Source: Prevotella sp. UBA3675 (GTDB taxonomy: Bacteria; Bacteroidota; Bacteroidia; Bacteroidales; Bacteroidaceae). Taken from it: a stretch of 38,915 bases of DNA. A program made the translations under genes and the position numbers. Numbering within the stretch: the stretch's first letter is position 1; each line of letters begins with the position of its first letter. The notes below the pieces were generated by a model, which saw only the letters and a list, made by a program, of their open reading frames with translations, was not told the DNA's origin and ran no database searches. Below, piece after piece: positions 1-8,400 of the stretch. The DNA lies in the NCBI GenBank assembly GCA_002372235.1, contig DFJI01000040.1:95480-134394 (forward strand). The letters run 5' to 3'.

Positions 1-2123
1 ATCTTATGTTCGTGGGGGGTATCTTTATCGTCTTGATTCTTCAGGATATAGTCGAAGTTGTTGGGCAGCAACAGCCAGGCTCGGCATCCGCGCTGTCCGT
101 CGGGGTGGGTGTAGTTGTCCAGTCCGTAGTCCATGAGCGGTTTGCCGGTTCTTCGGCCATGCGTCTGCGTGTATTGATCGTTCAGCAGGTTGATGGTCTG
201 TCGCATGACGCGCAGTCCGGTTCGCTCTTTGTTCTGCCGTTCCTCGGCCAGTCCCACTCCGTTGTCTATCACTTCAATGAGTGTGGCTTCTTCTTGCGGC
301 TTCACGTTCACCCACACACAGCGCTTCTTGCCCGGTTCGGGCCTGCGGGCCTTCAGTCCGTGCTTGATGGCGTTCTCCACCAGTATCTGCACCGCCATCG
401 AAGGCAGTCTCACGCTGTCGGTGTCGAGCCCCTCAGGCACGTTGATGCTGAGACAGAAGTCGGGTCCCACCGAGTGGCTCTCAATGCTGCAGTAGAAGCG
501 TATGAACTCCAGCTCCTCGCTGAGCGACGACTGCTCAATGTCCGTGTGCTCAATGCCTCGGTGCAGCAGTTGCACGAGCGAGTCGAGGTTCACCTCCTTG
601 CCGTCCATTTGCGCCATGATCTCGGCGGCGAGAGCATTGCTGATGAAGTGAGGCGTGATTCGGTTGCGCACGGTCTTCATGCGCAGTTTGGCAATGCTGT
701 TGCGCATCTCGGCCTCGCGCAGTTGTCGCTCTCGGTGCTTCAGCACGGTGATGATGATGAGCAGCACGATGATGAGCGAGGAGAGCAGCAGCAGGGCCAC
801 GGCCCATCGGAATGACTGTTCCTTCTCTTCCAGCTGTCGCTGTTTCTGTAGCAGAGTCTTCTCGTGCTCGTAGTGCATGAGTGCCTCGGAGAATCGCATC
901 TTCGTATTGTCGTTGGCTATGCTGTCGTGCAGCAGCATATATTCGTTCAGCTGTTGGCTGTACTTCTGCCATTGTCCGGTGCGTTCATACAGTCGCATGA
1001 GCACCTTTCGGCGCAGTTGCTTCTGTGAGGGTATCATCCATTCCGGTATGGGGTCTTCCTTTGCCAGCCGCTCGGCATCGGCAATCCGTCCTTCCTCCAG
1101 AGCCACCTCTATGCGCTGTGTGATGAGATAGAACAGCGGTATGGGCTGCTGCTGTTCGGTGAAGAAAGGCTGTGTCTCGTCCAGTATGGCCTTGCCTTTG
1201 TCTATGTGTCCCAGCTTGATATACACATCGCTCAGGTTGCAGCGTTCGAACATGCGTTCCCACAGCAGGTTCGGGTCGTTGGCTATGGTAGAGTCGAGCT
1301 CCAGGAAGCACTCGAGGCTCTCGCGGTACTTGCCTTGCAGATAGTAGTCGTTGCCCCGGTTGTTCAGATAGTGGAACAGCTCAGTGATGTCCATGTGCTG
1401 TTTTAGTTGGGCTGCCTGCTCCCACCAGTCGTTACTTTGGTCGAAGTTGCCCATTGCTGCGTAAGCCGACGCAATGCCTATGTCGAGCGTGATGCGTGTG
1501 GCATAGAACATCCCCGCCGAGTCGCCCAGCTCCATTGCCTCGCGGTAGTAGGTCACGCTCTGGTCGTAGCGTCCCTGCTGCTTATACACTTCGGCTATGT
1601 TGATGAGAATGAGCAGCCGGTAGTCATCGTCGCAGCCCAGTCGTTTAGCCATCTCGAGCGCCTTCATGTTGTGAACCTGTGCCGAGTCCATACGCCCCGT
1701 CACCTTTGTCTCATACACTCCCATCTGCATCTCACACTCCAGTTCCAGCAGACTCAGATGTGCATCGCGTTTGTGGGAGTTGCGGGCTATGTAGTTGCGA
1801 ATGCGTTTGTGACAGGCCATGAACGAGTCGGTCTGCATGGTATAGTAGTAGTACTTGATGTTCAGCACCTCAAACCGATAGTACTCGTTGCTGTCCTTGG
1901 CCTGCGCCTTTCCGTCCTCTATGATTTGGCGCACGCCCTCCGTTTTGCCGTGTTTCAGCAGCTGTTCGCCTTCATTATAGGCATCGGGGAACTTCAGACA
2001 TGCCAGTTCCGATGCCGGAGTGAGCGTGAGCAGTGTGGCACATCGCTCGCCGATGGGTGTCAGCATGAGAACTGCCGCCAGAAAGAGGATGATGGATATG
2101 ATGGTGAGGAAGTATTTTTTCAT
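1..2123 (-). CDS. TPR-containing sensor histidine kinase (LytS/YehU-like), 3' end cut by window edge
   Basis: The frame is open from an ATG at 2123 to the left edge (707 codons, no stop), so the C-terminus is missing. An N-terminal hydrophobic signal or anchor (MKKYFLTIISIILFL) precedes a long helical region with TPR-like repeats (about residues 75-430), a membrane helix at about 438-458, then a His_kinase domain whose RITPHFISNAL box puts the acceptor at His492. An HATPase_c domain follows, with N box ILVENAIKHG (about 585) and G1 box IDNGVGL (about 617). This is the Bacteroidetes layout of an outer TPR sensor, one TM helix and a cytoplasmic kinase; members usually pair with a LytTR response regulator, which would lie just outside the window. 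It begins 36 bases after the O-methyltransferase stop on the same strand, so co-transcription is likely. Ligand unknown. Confidence 0.85.
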   Translation of the reverse strand, partial: MKKYFLTIISIILFLAAVLMLTPIGERCATLLTLTPASELACLKFPDAYNEGEQLLKHGKTEGVRQIIEDGKAQAKDSNEYYRFEVLNIKYYYYTMQTDSFMACHKRIRNYIARNSHKRDAHLSLLELECEMQMGVYETKVTGRMDSAQVHNMKALEMAKRLGCDDDYRLLILINIAEVYKQQGRYDQSVTYYREAMELGDSAGMFYATRITLDIGIASAYAAMGNFDQSNDWWEQAAQLKQHMDITELFHYLNNRGNDYYLQGKYRESLECFLELDSTIANDPNLLWERMFERCNLSDVYIKLGHIDKGKAILDETQPFFTEQQQPIPLFYLITQRIEVALEEGRIADAERLAKEDPIPEWMIPSQKQLRRKVLMRLYERTGQWQKYSQQLNEYMLLHDSIANDNTKMRFSEALMHYEHEKTLLQKQRQLEEKEQSFRWAVALLLLSSLIIVLLIIITVLKHRERQLREAEMRNSIAKLRMKTVRNRITPHFISNALAAEIMAQMDGKEVNLDSLVQLLHRGIEHTDIEQSSLSEELEFIRFYCSIESHSVGPDFCLSINVPEGLDTDSVRLPSMAVQILVENAIKHGLKARRPEPGKKRCVWVNVKPQEEATLIEVIDNGVGLAEERQNKERTGLRVMRQTINLLNDQYTQTHGRRTGKPLMDYGLDNYTHPDGQRGCRAWLLLPNNFDYILKNQDDKDTPHEHK

Positions 2124-2159
2124 GATTTTCCAATTTTTTTTGCTACCGAATGTCTCTTG

Positions 2160-2897
2160 TCATTTCTTTCGGATGAGTGTGAGCCCGTCTCGCAGTGGCA
2201 GGATCACTTTCTCCACCCTTGTGTCGGCAGCCACGTGGTCGTTGAACCTCACGATGCCCTGCGTCTGCTGGTCGTGAGCGTAGGCCGGATCGGTCACATG
2301 CCCGTCCCACAGCGTGTTGTCGGCCAGTATGAATCCCCCCTTGTTCAGCAGTGCGAGTGCCGTTTCGTAGGTCTCCACGTAGGTGCGCTTGTCACCGTCG
2401 ATGAAAGCCATGTCGAAGGCGATGCCCAGTCGGGGAGCCTCGGTGATGGCGTCGCCTATGATGAACGTAATCTTGTCGGCCACGGGCGAGTTCTCAATCC
2501 ACGGTCGGGTGAAGTCCTCCTGCTCGTCGTTGATCTCGAATGTATAGACGTGCCCGTCGTCGTCCAACCCCTCTGCCATGCAGATGGCCGAGTAGCCGCT
2601 GAAGGTTCCCACCTCCAGTATGTTCTTGGGCCTGATCATCTGCACCAGCATCTTCAGCAGCCGTCCCTGCAAGTGTCCGCTGGCCATGCGCCCGTGCAGC
2701 AGGTGAATGTTGGTGGCCCGCCACAGACGGTAGAGGTAAGGAGGCTCGGGGGAGATATGGGAGAGGAGGTAGTCGTCTGGCTGAGATAACTGAGAACTGA
2801 GAGGTGAGAACTGAGAGGTATGGTTAGATGTGCCTGCTGAAATGGTATCAGCTGCATTTCCGCTCAGATGTTCATATTTATGTTTAGTTGTAACCAT
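2160..2897 (-). CDS. SAM-dependent O-methyltransferase (catechol-OMT-like), N-terminus altered by a repeat
   Basis: Class I methyltransferase of the bacterial O-methyltransferase family (Methyltransf_3). The SAM-binding loop is ILEVGTFSGYSAICMAEGL; the metal and substrate region is AFIDGDKRTY followed by LADNTLWDGH. Such enzymes move a methyl group from SAM to a hydroxyl, usually on a catechol-like compound; the substrate here is unknown. The family-like sequence starts near DDYLLSHISPEP. The roughly 40 residues before it (rich in S, Q, L) are translated from a CTGAGAA-type repeat and do not look like family sequence. The only upstream in-frame ATG (2897) lies inside one arm of an inverted repeat, so the true start is uncertain; a non-ATG start nearer 2785 is possible. 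It lies between aroQ and the histidine kinase on the same strand. Confidence 0.82.
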   Translation of the reverse strand: MVTTKHKYEHLSGNAADTISAGTSNHTSQFSPLSSQLSQPDDYLLSHISPEPPYLYRLWRATNIHLLHGRMASGHLQGRLLKMLVQMIRPKNILEVGTFSGYSAICMAEGLDDDGHVYTFEINDEQEDFTRPWIENSPVADKITFIIGDAITEAPRLGIAFDMAFIDGDKRTYVETYETALALLNKGGFILADNTLWDGHVTDPAYAHDQQTQGIVRFNDHVAADTRVEKVILPLRDGLTLIRKK

Positions 2898-2952
2898 ACC
2901 TCTCAGTTCTCAGCTCTCAGCTCTCAGTTCTCAGCTCTTAGTTCTCAGTTAT
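2784..2952. repeat. CTGAGAA-type tandem repeat with a 21-bp perfect inverted repeat
   Basis: Degenerate 7-8 bp units (CTGAGAA / CTGAGAG) run through 2784-2820 and, in reverse complement, 2898-2952. Within them 2805-2825 and 2892-2912 are perfect 21-base inverted copies around a 66-base centre. The right-hand array reaches into the aroQ 3' end and supplies its last codons and stop; the left-hand array is translated as the N-terminal extension of the O-methyltransferase. It could form a large cruciform or RNA hairpin between the two genes. I do not recognise a named repeat family. Confidence 0.8.
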
Positions 2953-3378
2953 CTGTCGTATCGCCTCCACCGCCAGCCTGTAGCTGTCCAGACCGAATCC
3001 GCAAATCACGCCTTTGCATGCGCAGGAGATGTAGCTCTTGTGGCGGAACTCCTCGCGCTGGTGTACGTTCGAGATGTGCACCTCCACGACGGGCGACTTC
3101 AGCGAGCGGATGCAGTCCTGCAGGGCAATGCTCGTGTGGGTGTAGGCCCCGGCGTTCAGCACGATACCGTCGCACACGGGAGTGGCCAGAAAACCGGCCT
3201 CCTGCAGCTTGTCGATCAGCTCGCCCTCAATGTTGCTCTGGAAGTAGTCTATCTCCACGTCGGGATAGCGCTGCCGCAACGTGGGCAGATAGTCGTCGAA
3301 CGAGCTCTTGCCGTAGATACCCGGTTCGCGCTGCCCCAGTAAGTTAAGGTTCGGACCGTTAATAATTAGTATTTTCAT
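2938..3378 (-). CDS. aroQ: Type II 3-dehydroquinate dehydratase
   Basis: Third step of the shikimate pathway: dehydration of 3-dehydroquinate to 3-dehydroshikimate in the cytoplasm by a small dodecameric type II enzyme. The protein is 146 residues, the usual family length. It opens with MKILIINGPNLNLLG, has the lid-loop tyrosine at Tyr22 (REPGIYG), the NAGAYTHTS substrate loop (about 75-83), the EVHISN motif with His101, and the following REEFRHKS with Arg112. I start at the ATG at 3378 because it begins directly with the family N-terminus; the longer frame from 3414 runs through the promoter. The last residues (ITEN) and stop are made from the CTGAGAA-type repeat. It diverges from xerD, with promoters that overlap face to face. 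Confidence 0.95.
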   Translation of the reverse strand: MKILIINGPNLNLLGQREPGIYGKSSFDDYLPTLRQRYPDVEIDYFQSNIEGELIDKLQEAGFLATPVCDGIVLNAGAYTHTSIALQDCIRSLKSPVVEVHISNVHQREEFRHKSYISCACKGVICGFGLDSYRLAVEAIRQITEN

Positions 3379-3399
3379 GCGGATTTCTAAGTTTTTTTG

Positions 3400-3407
3400 T
3401 ATATTTG
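3400..3407 (+). promoter_or_regulatory. Bacteroidetes-type -7 box for xerD
   Basis: TATATTTG matches TAnnTTTG and lies 21 bases before the chosen xerD ATG (3429). That would place transcription start near 3414, which argues against the earlier ATG at 3405. No good -33 TTTG is seen at the right distance. Confidence 0.55.
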
Positions 3408-3411
3408 CGCG

Positions 3412-3443
3412 CAAAATTAATAAAAATAATGGGAGCGGACAAA
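3412..3443 (-). promoter_or_regulatory. Promoter for aroQ (-33 TTTG, -7 TAATTTTG)
   Basis: On the minus strand TTTG (3443-3440), 20 bases, then TAATTTTG (3419-3412) fits the Bacteroidetes consensus TTTG-N19/21-TAnnTTTG well. The start point would be near 3405. The -33 element lies inside the first codons of xerD, and the -7 box shares the 12-base palindrome TTTGCGCGCAAA (3404-3415) with the xerD -7 box. Confidence 0.6.
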
Positions 3444-4349
3444 AAAACGAACGAAAATATTAGACAACAATTCCTCAGATATTTGAAATTACAGCGCGGA
3501 CTGTCGCCCAACACGCTCAGTGCCTACGAGCACGATGTTGAAAAACTGCTGACTTTCCTGGCGGGCGAGAACCTGCATGTGCTCGATGTGCAACTCAGTG
3601 ACCTACAGCGTTTTGCCGCTGGACTTCACGACGTGGGCATAGGGCCGCGCTCGCAGTGTCGCATCCTGAGCGGCGTGCGTGCGTTCTATCGTTTCCTGGT
3701 GCTCGACGACTATCTGGACCAAGACCCCACCGAGCTCTTGGAATCGCCCGTCTTGGGCGAGCATCTGCCCGAATTTCTCACCCCCGCTGAGGTCGATCGG
3801 CTGAAAGACTCCATCGACCTCTCCAAGCCCGAGGGCCACCGCAACCGTGCCATCATCGAGGTGCTCTTCAGCTGCGGGCTGCGCGTGTCTGAGCTCGTCA
3901 ACCTGAAGCTCTCGCAAATCTTCCGCAAGGAGCAGTTCGTGCGCATCTTAGGCAAAGGCTCGAAGGAGCGGTTAGTGCCAGTCTCCGAGATGGCTTTCCA
4001 CGAAATAGACCTCTACATGCCTTGGCGCAACTCGCTGAAAATCAAGCCCGGCGAGGAAGACTACCTGTTCCTGAACCGTCGCGGAGCCCATCTCACCCGC
4101 ACCATGATTCTCATCATGCTCAAGCAGCAGGCCGATGAGGCTGGCATCCAGAAGACCATCTCGCCCCACACGCTGCGCCACTCCTTTGCCACGGCCCTGC
4201 TCGAGGGCGGAGCCGACCTGCGTGTCATTCAGGCGCTGCTGGGCCACGAGTCGATAGGCACCACCGAAATCTACACCCACCTCTCCGACACCACTTTGCG
4301 TGAGGCCGTGCTCGAACATCATCCGCGAAACTTGAAATGGGAGAAATAA
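3429..4349 (+). CDS. xerD: Tyrosine recombinase XerD/XerC-type
   Basis: 306-residue site-specific recombinase of the Xer type, expected to resolve chromosome dimers at dif. An N-terminal SAM-like DNA-binding domain (about 10-95) precedes the catalytic domain. Catalytic residues are Arg152 (CGLRVSEL), Lys176 (LGKGSKERL), His247 and Arg250 (HTLRHSFAT), His273 (LGHESIGTTEIY) and nucleophile Tyr282. Length and lack of extensions fit the housekeeping Xer proteins rather than phage or transposon integrases. The ATG at 3429 is preferred over 3405 because of the -7 box at 3400-3407. XerD rather than XerC is my guess from its place beside aroQ, an arrangement I recall from Bacteroides. It is the only intact recombinase gene in the window. 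Confidence 0.88.
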   Translation: MGADKKTNENIRQQFLRYLKLQRGLSPNTLSAYEHDVEKLLTFLAGENLHVLDVQLSDLQRFAAGLHDVGIGPRSQCRILSGVRAFYRFLVLDDYLDQDPTELLESPVLGEHLPEFLTPAEVDRLKDSIDLSKPEGHRNRAIIEVLFSCGLRVSELVNLKLSQIFRKEQFVRILGKGSKERLVPVSEMAFHEIDLYMPWRNSLKIKPGEEDYLFLNRRGAHLTRTMILIMLKQQADEAGIQKTISPHTLRHSFATALLEGGADLRVIQALLGHESIGTTEIYTHLSDTTLREAVLEHHPRNLKWEK

Positions 4350-4423
4350 AAAAAAGCAAGCCCGATGAATACGGCTTTGGTGTCAGTTTTAAGGAACTTA
4401 GCCATAGATGACAAGCACCATCA

Positions 4424-4490
4424 TGAAAAATTATAGCTAAAATTTATGGAATTATAGCTATATTTTCTGAAATTATAGCTAAAATTTTTT
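4424..4490. repeat. Three 21-bp-phased AATTATAGCTA palindromes
   Basis: The core TATAGCTA occurs at 4432-4439, 4453-4460 and 4474-4481, exactly 21 bases apart, inside AATTATAGCTAWAATTT-like context. A 21-base step is two helical turns, so the sites lie on one face of the DNA. The same arrangement recurs at 38802-38863 in front of the HU-like gene. Here it lies between the 3' ends of xerD and the truncated toxin. Confidence 0.8.
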
Positions 4491-4498
4491 ATAAGTTC

Positions 4499-4600
4499 CT
4501 ACCTATAAGCCCTAAAGTCGTTTTTCAACGACTTGTATTTCTTTGCAAGATTATGCGCTTGTCTGTCAAACTCGTCGATGGCAGAGATGTTAACTTTCAT
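4499..4600 (-). pseudogene. Truncated RelE/ParE-family toxin, N-terminal scrap
   Basis: A 33-codon frame from ATG 4600 to TAG 4499 reads MKVNISAIDEFDRQAHNLAK then KYKSLKNDF. This closely resembles the opening of Bacteroidetes RelE/ParE-type toxins (helix alpha-1 with a K-rich AKKYKSLK stretch), which are normally about 110 residues. Everything after the first strand and helix is missing, so it cannot be an active RNase or gyrase poison. No partner antitoxin is seen on either side. I read it as the remains of a type II toxin-antitoxin locus; the assignment rests on a short match made by eye. Confidence 0.5.
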
Positions 4601-4728
4601 ACTTTTGCGAAAAAGCAAGATGCCCGGCCTCGCAAATTCTTATCAGATGACCGTCTCAGGGCTTTCCCTCAACATGAATAATTTTCGTAATTTTGTGCCA
4701 TTTGTTATTATATTAGGTATTTTTTTTG

Positions 4729-4736
4729 TATTTTTG
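4729..4736 (+). promoter_or_regulatory. Candidate -7 box for the cstA remnant / giant protein operon
   Basis: TATTTTTG fits TAnnTTTG, about 95 bases before the ATG at 4831. A second match, TAATTTTG, lies at 4688-4695. The nearest TTTG upstream of 4729 (4701-4704) is 24 bases away, longer than the usual spacer. Confidence 0.4.
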
Positions 4737-4830
4737 CACCCGAATCATATAATGTGAATATGAAATGAATTTTAGGGTAAAAAATGCCAAAGTTTAACCA
4801 ACTGAATGCAAAAACGAAACAATAGTCAAG

Positions 4831-5442
4831 ATGCTTACGTTCCTTATCTCTTTAGCGGTCCTGTTGCTGGGCTTTTCTGTCTATAGCCGTGTGGCCGAGC
4901 GCGTGTTCGGTCCCGACGGCCGTCCTACACCAGCCATCGAGAAGGCCGACGGCGTTGACTACATCGTGCTGCCCACGTGGCGCATCTTCATGATACAGTT
5001 CCTGAACATTGCCGGCACGGGCCCCATCTTCGGTGCCATCATGGGCATGTGGTACGGTCCGGCGGCCTACGTGTGGATTGTGCTGGGCTGTGTCTTCGGC
5101 GGAGCGCTGCTCATGCTCGTGTGGCAGATAGCCAGTCCCGACGGCTTCCGCACCATCTGGCAGTACATGGGTTGGGGCACACAGTTCCTGGCAGCTGTGT
5201 CGCTCTGGGTATGCACGGTCTATCTGGCCCGCAAGCACAAGTTCTATTGGATGACACTGGTGCCAGCCCTCTTCATGACCGTGGTCTGCACGGCGTTCGT
5301 CCTTGTGTCGCCCATCGCCTTCGGTCTGCCGCGCACGCTCTCATACGTGCTGACGGCAGTCCTCACAGTTGCCCTCCTGTCGTCTTTCTTCTACTGGAAG
5401 GTCAAGACGCAACCGACTCAAATTATAGACAACAAATCATAA
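4831..5442 (+). CDS. cstA: Carbon starvation protein CstA with a large in-frame internal deletion
   Basis: CstA proteins are multi-TM peptide/pyruvate-type transporters, about 480 or more residues in Bacteroidetes. This frame encodes only 203. Residues 1 to about 90 match the CstA N-terminus (VFGPDGRPTP, NIAGTGPIFGAIMG, VWIVLGCVFGGA). At GGA the sequence jumps to the C-terminal part (WQIASPDGFRTIWQYMGW, then VCTVYLARKHKFYWMTLVPA). The middle, roughly 250-280 residues, is absent yet the frame is kept, so the join near 5100-5115 is a clean in-frame deletion. About five of the usual TM helices remain; transport is unlikely. It ends 12 bases before the giant protein gene and may now serve as its leader cistron. 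Whether an intact cstA exists elsewhere cannot be seen here. Confidence 0.75.
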   Translation: MLTFLISLAVLLLGFSVYSRVAERVFGPDGRPTPAIEKADGVDYIVLPTWRIFMIQFLNIAGTGPIFGAIMGMWYGPAAYVWIVLGCVFGGALLMLVWQIASPDGFRTIWQYMGWGTQFLAAVSLWVCTVYLARKHKFYWMTLVPALFMTVVCTAFVLVSPIAFGLPRTLSYVLTAVLTVALLSSFFYWKVKTQPTQIIDNKS

Positions 5443-5454
5443 CAATACTGAGCC

Positions 5455-8400
5455 ATGAACATGAGAATGAAAACAAAAAGCGAAATGGCGCAACAGCCGC
5501 AACTGGTGGGAACCACTTCCAGCTGGCGGCGATGGCTGCAAATGGTGGCCGCAACGGTCATGACGGCTGTGGCGATGCTCGTGCCGCAGCAGGCATGGGC
5601 CGATCTGGAAACCACCATTATTGAAGGCAAGACCTTCTACGTGCTGCGCTCCAGCAGCGACTGGGATGAGTTCCGGCAGAAAGTCGAAAATGCCAGAGGC
5701 AACGCAGAGGTCAATGCCATCATGGCGGCTGACTTCAGCATCAGTAATCCTGCAGGGCCAGACAGCGGCCATCCCTTTATGGGAATTTTCGACGGAAACG
5801 GCCACACGCTGAATGCGAATATCTCTGTAAATAGTTATGGAGGAGTCTTTGGATTCGCTAAAAATGCCACCATCAGGAATCTGCATCTCACTGGCAGCAT
5901 CGAAAGTAATGGTAATGCGGCTGGGTTGGTCGGTTATACCAATGGCGGCACCACCATAACCATTAGTAACTGCCGGGTATCTGCTATAATTAAAAGTGCT
6001 ACACATGCAGGTGGATTGATAGACGGTGTTTGGGGAGCTCGTCCAACCATCACGAACTGTCTTTTCGACGGTAAGCTTATCGGAACATCACTTGGAGCCG
6101 CTTTCGTGGCCACGGTAAGCTGGAGCACACCTGTCGTGATGACCAACTGCTTGGAGAAGGGCACATACGAAGGCTTTACAGGGGTGGGACTGTGCTGCGA
6201 CGAATCTATTCCCTTTCCTCCCAATCAGGGCAGCAACAACTGGGCTTACCGCACAGGACTGGCTCAGGATGTGGGCTCGATGATGAACAGCGAACTTGTG
6301 ATGAAACTGGGCAGCGACAACTGGGTAGAGTCAAACAATCAGGTGGTACCCAAAGGTAGCATGCCGCTGACCGACGTGGAATTCGAGACCTACGACATTG
6401 TGCCAGGAACGAATAAGGGCGAAGAAGGCATGCTGAAGATACCGTTCTCTTGCACTAAGGCCGTGACATGGGTCAGCGGCACCTATACCGACGAGAACGG
6501 CAACACAAAGACCATCGCCGGCACCGCGCTTCCTAAAAACACCTTCGCCGGCTTCATCATGATTCCGGCCACTGAGCAGCACAAGAACCTGAAACTGAAC
6601 GCGACACTGGTCAACGGCCTCACTGTACTGGGACATGAGGTAAAAGATGACAAGACGATGCACTATCCGCGCAACCTCACGGCTGAGGTGCTCCGATTCC
6701 ACACGCATGGCGTGCTCACCGATGCCGGAGCCGTGGAGCTGAAGTGGGAAGTAAAGGATCCCGACTATGCCGATGTCGTGGAGGGCGACCAGTTCCTCGT
6801 CATGCGCTCGCTCACGGGGCAGGATGCCGACCTGCAGACCATCGGGACGATGATGCTGGAAAGCGATCAGACCAACTACACCTACAAGGATTCTACACTG
6901 ACCAGTGCGCTCACCACTGAACTGCTCCATGGTAGCGGAGACCTGACGGTGAAGTACATGGTGGTGCGTGGCTCAGCCCAGCAACTGTGGGGACTGAGCA
7001 ACAATGCCGCAGCGGCCACAGCGTCTTGTCCGCTCAACATGCTCCACCTGCTGCGCATAAAAGACTACACGGCCCAGTGGGCCGACACGATTGCACGCAC
7101 CGTCAGCGTCAAATGGCAGTATGCCAATGAGAATGGAGCCGTCTGGGATGACCGCGCACAGTTGAAGATGCTTGTCAGCGCCACCAACCGCGACGGAGCC
7201 GCTGTAGACTCTACCACCTACGTGCTGACTGCCGACGAGATGACTGCCCTGGCGAAGACGATTCAACTCTCGCGCTCATGCGTCAACTACAAGATAGAAC
7301 TGATGGTTGACACTGCCCAGTCGCCTCTGTCCAGAGAGAGGCAAGGGTATATGGCCATCCGCACGGCCGACGACTGGACAGCCTTCTGTGAAAAGGTGGA
7401 AGCGGCCAAGGGGGCTTCTCGCGTGAATGCATCGCTCGAAGCCGACATCACCGTTTCGAAAGTTGCCGGCCATACTGCCGACGAGGCCTACTGTGGCGTG
7501 TTCGAAGGCAACGGCCACACACTGAACGTCAACATCGATGACAATGCACAGAACACCAGTCTCTTCAGCCATGTCAAGGATGCCACTATCCTTGACCTGC
7601 ACGTCACAGGCAACGTCATCTCCGGTGGAAAGTTCGCATCAGGTCTGGCGGCCTGTGTGGATGCCAACGGTAGCCTCATTGTCGAGAACTGTCGCGTGTC
7701 GACCACCGTCACCAGCCGCGTAAATGGCGATGCCACCAACGGCGGCTTCTTGGGTATTGTGCGTGGTGGTAGCAACATTACAATACGCAACTGTGTGTTT
7801 GACGGCAGCTTCGAGGGTGCCAATTGCCACAGCAACGGCGGCTTCATCGGCTGGATAGATACAGGTACAACGGCAACCATCGAGAACTGTCTGTTTTCGC
7901 CTACAGCCATCAATACCAAGGTGGACAATTGCGCCACCTGGACGCGCGGCACAGCATCGACAGTCACCAACTGCCATGCCACAAAATTGTACTCATTTGC
8001 TTCAGGCGAGCATGACGGTGTCTTCTACATCAGCTCTGCCGCCGACTGGAGCACTTTTGTCAACAAAGTCAAGGCGGCAGGCGGCAACAGCGACGTGAAT
8101 GCCATCTTGAATGCCGACATTACCGTCAGTGAGATAGTAGGCAAGCAAGATGGTCAGTATTATCGCGGTACGTTCGACGGAAACGGACATACTATCAATG
8201 CTAACATTTCAAGCGATGAAAACTTGTCAGCCCTGTTCCATGGGACCATCAGCAATACCACCATACGCAACCTGAAGGTAACAGGCAGCATCAAAGGCCG
8301 TAATGAGATAGGGGCAATCGTAGGTTTTATACCATCAGGCGCATACGATCGCCACCTGACCATTGAGAACTGTCATGTCTCAGCCCACATTACCACGACC

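Larger units (their letters stand above)
4350..4830. other. 481-bp decayed intergenic region
   Basis: Between xerD and the cstA remnant there is no intact gene. It holds three phased palindromes (4424-4490), the first 33 codons of a RelE/ParE-like toxin on the minus strand (4499-4600), and two candidate -7 boxes facing cstA (4688-4695 and 4729-4736). The short open frame at 4533-4757 is low-complexity and overlaps the toxin scrap antisense; I do not regard it as a gene. Confidence 0.7.

Noticed and set aside
1407..2789. 460-codon plus-strand open frame across the histidine kinase and O-methyltransferase genes
   Set aside because: It is the antisense of two clearly identifiable minus-strand genes and has no recognisable domain.
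3429..4349. xerD as the integrase of a mobile element driving the comM array
   Set aside because: Length and motifs fit the housekeeping Xer recombinase and it lies 20 kb away beside aroQ; nothing links it to the comM insertions.
4515..4534. Perfect 8-bp hairpin with a tetraloop (AAGTCGTT / AACGACTT)
   Set aside because: It lies within the toxin scrap's KSLKND codons and has no proper T-run on either strand, so a chance hairpin is more likely than a terminator.
4533..4757. 74-codon plus-strand frame before cstA
   Set aside because: Antisense to the toxin scrap and running through promoter-like AT-rich DNA; composition does not look coding.
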